Assembly (NCBI RefSeq): GCF_003233845.1
Contig: NZ_QKRB01000044.1
Span: forward strand, 434,001-498,000
DNA: 64,000 nt
Reading direction: 5' to 3'
Source: Paenibacillus sambharensis
Lineage (GTDB): Bacteria > Bacillota > Bacilli > Paenibacillales > Paenibacillaceae
Shown: one piece after another, positions 63,246 through 64,000 of the stretch
How the letters are laid out: each line of letters starts with the position of its first letter
Numbering within the stretch: the stretch's first letter is position 1
The notes under the pieces: generated by a model
The model's input: the letters and a program-made list of their open reading frames with translations, nothing else
Databases searched by the model: none
Told to the model about the DNA's origin: nothing
Program-made: the position numbers and the translations under genes

Positions 63246-63525
63246 GACCAAGGACAACGATGCATGAGAGATACCGGAACAGAGAGAGGGAGCACCGGCT
63301 GAAACTCCCTTGCGGCAATCGCAGGCATATACCGCCTTGCAGCTGCGCTCCCCAAATCACGCCGTGCTTACCGGGCAGGAGTGAGAGTATGGAACGCCGG
63401 GAATTCCCGTTACAGAAGTCAGAGAATCTGTCTGCTTGACGCTTGTATAGAGCTGCTGGAGGCAGATTGAATTTGGGTGGAACCACGAGCGCGCTCGTCC
63501 CTATGCGGACAGCGTGTTTTTTTTG
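63246..63525 (+). ncRNA. T-box leader 2, threonine type
   Basis: A second complete T-box, closely similar to the first, with core GGGTGGAACCACGAG (63475-63489), probable specifier ACC at 63331-63333 followed by GCCTTGCAGC, and its own terminator GCGCTCGTCC/GGACAGCGT with eight T (63490-63525). Tandem T-boxes make induction steeper. Confidence 0.88.
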
Positions 63526-63566
63526 TGTTCACATACATTTATCGAGATGGACAGGAGTGATTGGAT

Positions 63567-64000
63567 ATGAATAGTAACCAAATGAAAGGGCAGGATCAGT
63601 CTAAGCAGCCGGGTCAGCTGGAGCAAATGAGGCTCCTTACAGCGGTCCGTCTGGCCCAGGCAGTCAAACGGAGATATGAAGGCGCAAGGCTCGGCATCGG
63701 TGCAGTCACGGATAATGGATTCTATTATGATCTGGATGTTCCTGCGTCTCTGTCTGAACAGGATCTGGCAGGGGTTGAGGAAGAGATGAAGCAGCTTGCC
63801 TCCTCTGGGTCATCGCTGTCATGCCGTAAGGTTGCGCATGAAGAGGCCGTACGCCTGCTGGAAGCGGCGGGGGAGCTCCTGAAGGCTGAATGGGTTCAGG
63901 AATTAGACCGGGAGCAGCCGCTGACACTTGTGGAGGGGGATGGCTTCATCGATGTGCTGCCGCTGACTCTGGATGAAGATGCAGTTTCGCATGAACTGCC
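63567..64000 (+). CDS. Threonyl-tRNA synthetase-like protein, partial at window end
   Basis: ATG 63567 follows AGGAGTGA; 144 residues are visible and the frame runs past the end. Residues 22-60 (LAQAVKRRYEGARLGIGAV, then DNGFYYDLDV) match the second-additional (editing) domain of ThrRS. The usual N-terminal TGS domain is absent. The HxxxH zinc/editing motif of that domain is replaced (RLLTAVRLAQ) and the later conserved Cys/GPH stretch is FIDVLPLTLDED, so proofreading looks lost. Threonine T-boxes in front support a ThrRS role; whether the catalytic core follows lies outside the window. Confidence 0.75.
   Translation, partial: MNSNQMKGQDQSKQPGQLEQMRLLTAVRLAQAVKRRYEGARLGIGAVTDNGFYYDLDVPASLSEQDLAGVEEEMKQLASSGSSLSCRKVAHEEAVRLLEAAGELLKAEWVQELDREQPLTLVEGDGFIDVLPLTLDEDAVSHEL

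Overview
The window looks like a chromosomal segment of a spore-forming, GC-moderate Bacillales bacterium, most likely Paenibacillus or a close relative. The reasons are the Bacillus-type order purE-K-B-C-S-Q-L-F-M-N-H-D, guanine riboswitches, PurR-type boxes, tandem T-box leaders, an sspI spore-protein gene beside a TrmH/SpoU methyltransferase, strong AGGAGG ribosome sites and frequent TTG/GTG starts. No rRNA, tRNA, insertion sequence or prophage was seen.

Layout. 1-4.6 kb: glutamate synthase large subunit, closed by a terminator, with no small-subunit gene after it. 5.0-22.8 kb: a Wzx/Wzy-type exopolysaccharide locus on the + strand. It begins with a 50-residue SinI/SinR-dimerisation-like microprotein, then a PilZ-like protein, PHP tyrosine phosphatase, Wzz-like and Wze-like chain-length pair, a structured RNA where B. 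subtilis carries its EAR antitermination element, flippase, CapK/PaaK-like ligase, three GT4 glycosyltransferases, polymerase, Tat-exported beta-helix protein, UDP-glucuronate 4-epimerase, priming sugar transferase, galU, ugd and a galE-like epimerase. 22.9-25.6 kb: an XRE repressor gene on the - strand, a second ugd and a small Cys-rich protein. 25.7-27.5 kb: ABC exporter. 27.5-28.3 kb: repeat-rich non-coding DNA with a group II intron reverse-transcriptase fossil. 28.3-34.3 kb: hemL, an LCP-family protein, a three-gene ABC-2 transporter and a peroxiredoxin. 34.4-39.5 kb: guaA, HD-GYP-like protein, Crp/Fnr regulator and a riboswitch-controlled purine permease. 39.7-41.8 kb: class A PBP. 41.9-55.9 kb: the complete IMP operon behind PurR boxes and a guanine riboswitch. 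55.9-62.9 kb: a 39-residue membrane protein, sspI, ktrA, trmH-like, lipoprotein, divergent HxlR/oxidoreductase pair, GH30-CBM13 hydrolase and a membrane protein. 62.9 kb to the end: two tandem threonine-type T-boxes before a ThrRS-like gene that runs off the window.

How it fits together. The most interesting signal is a possible dedicated control circuit for the exopolysaccharide locus. A palindrome, GATACA-N3-TGTAWC, occurs just downstream of two nearly identical promoters (5.4 and 25.2 kb), again before the flippase gene, and on the - strand upstream of the XRE repressor gene. With the SinI-like microprotein at the head of the locus and the EAR-like RNA inside it, this resembles a Sin-type repressor/anti-repressor switch combined with processive antitermination. 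The palindromes and promoters are read directly from the sequence; the assignment of regulator to sites is inference. The purine genes form a second coherent network: permease and IMP operon share the same PurBox-promoter-guanine riboswitch geometry.
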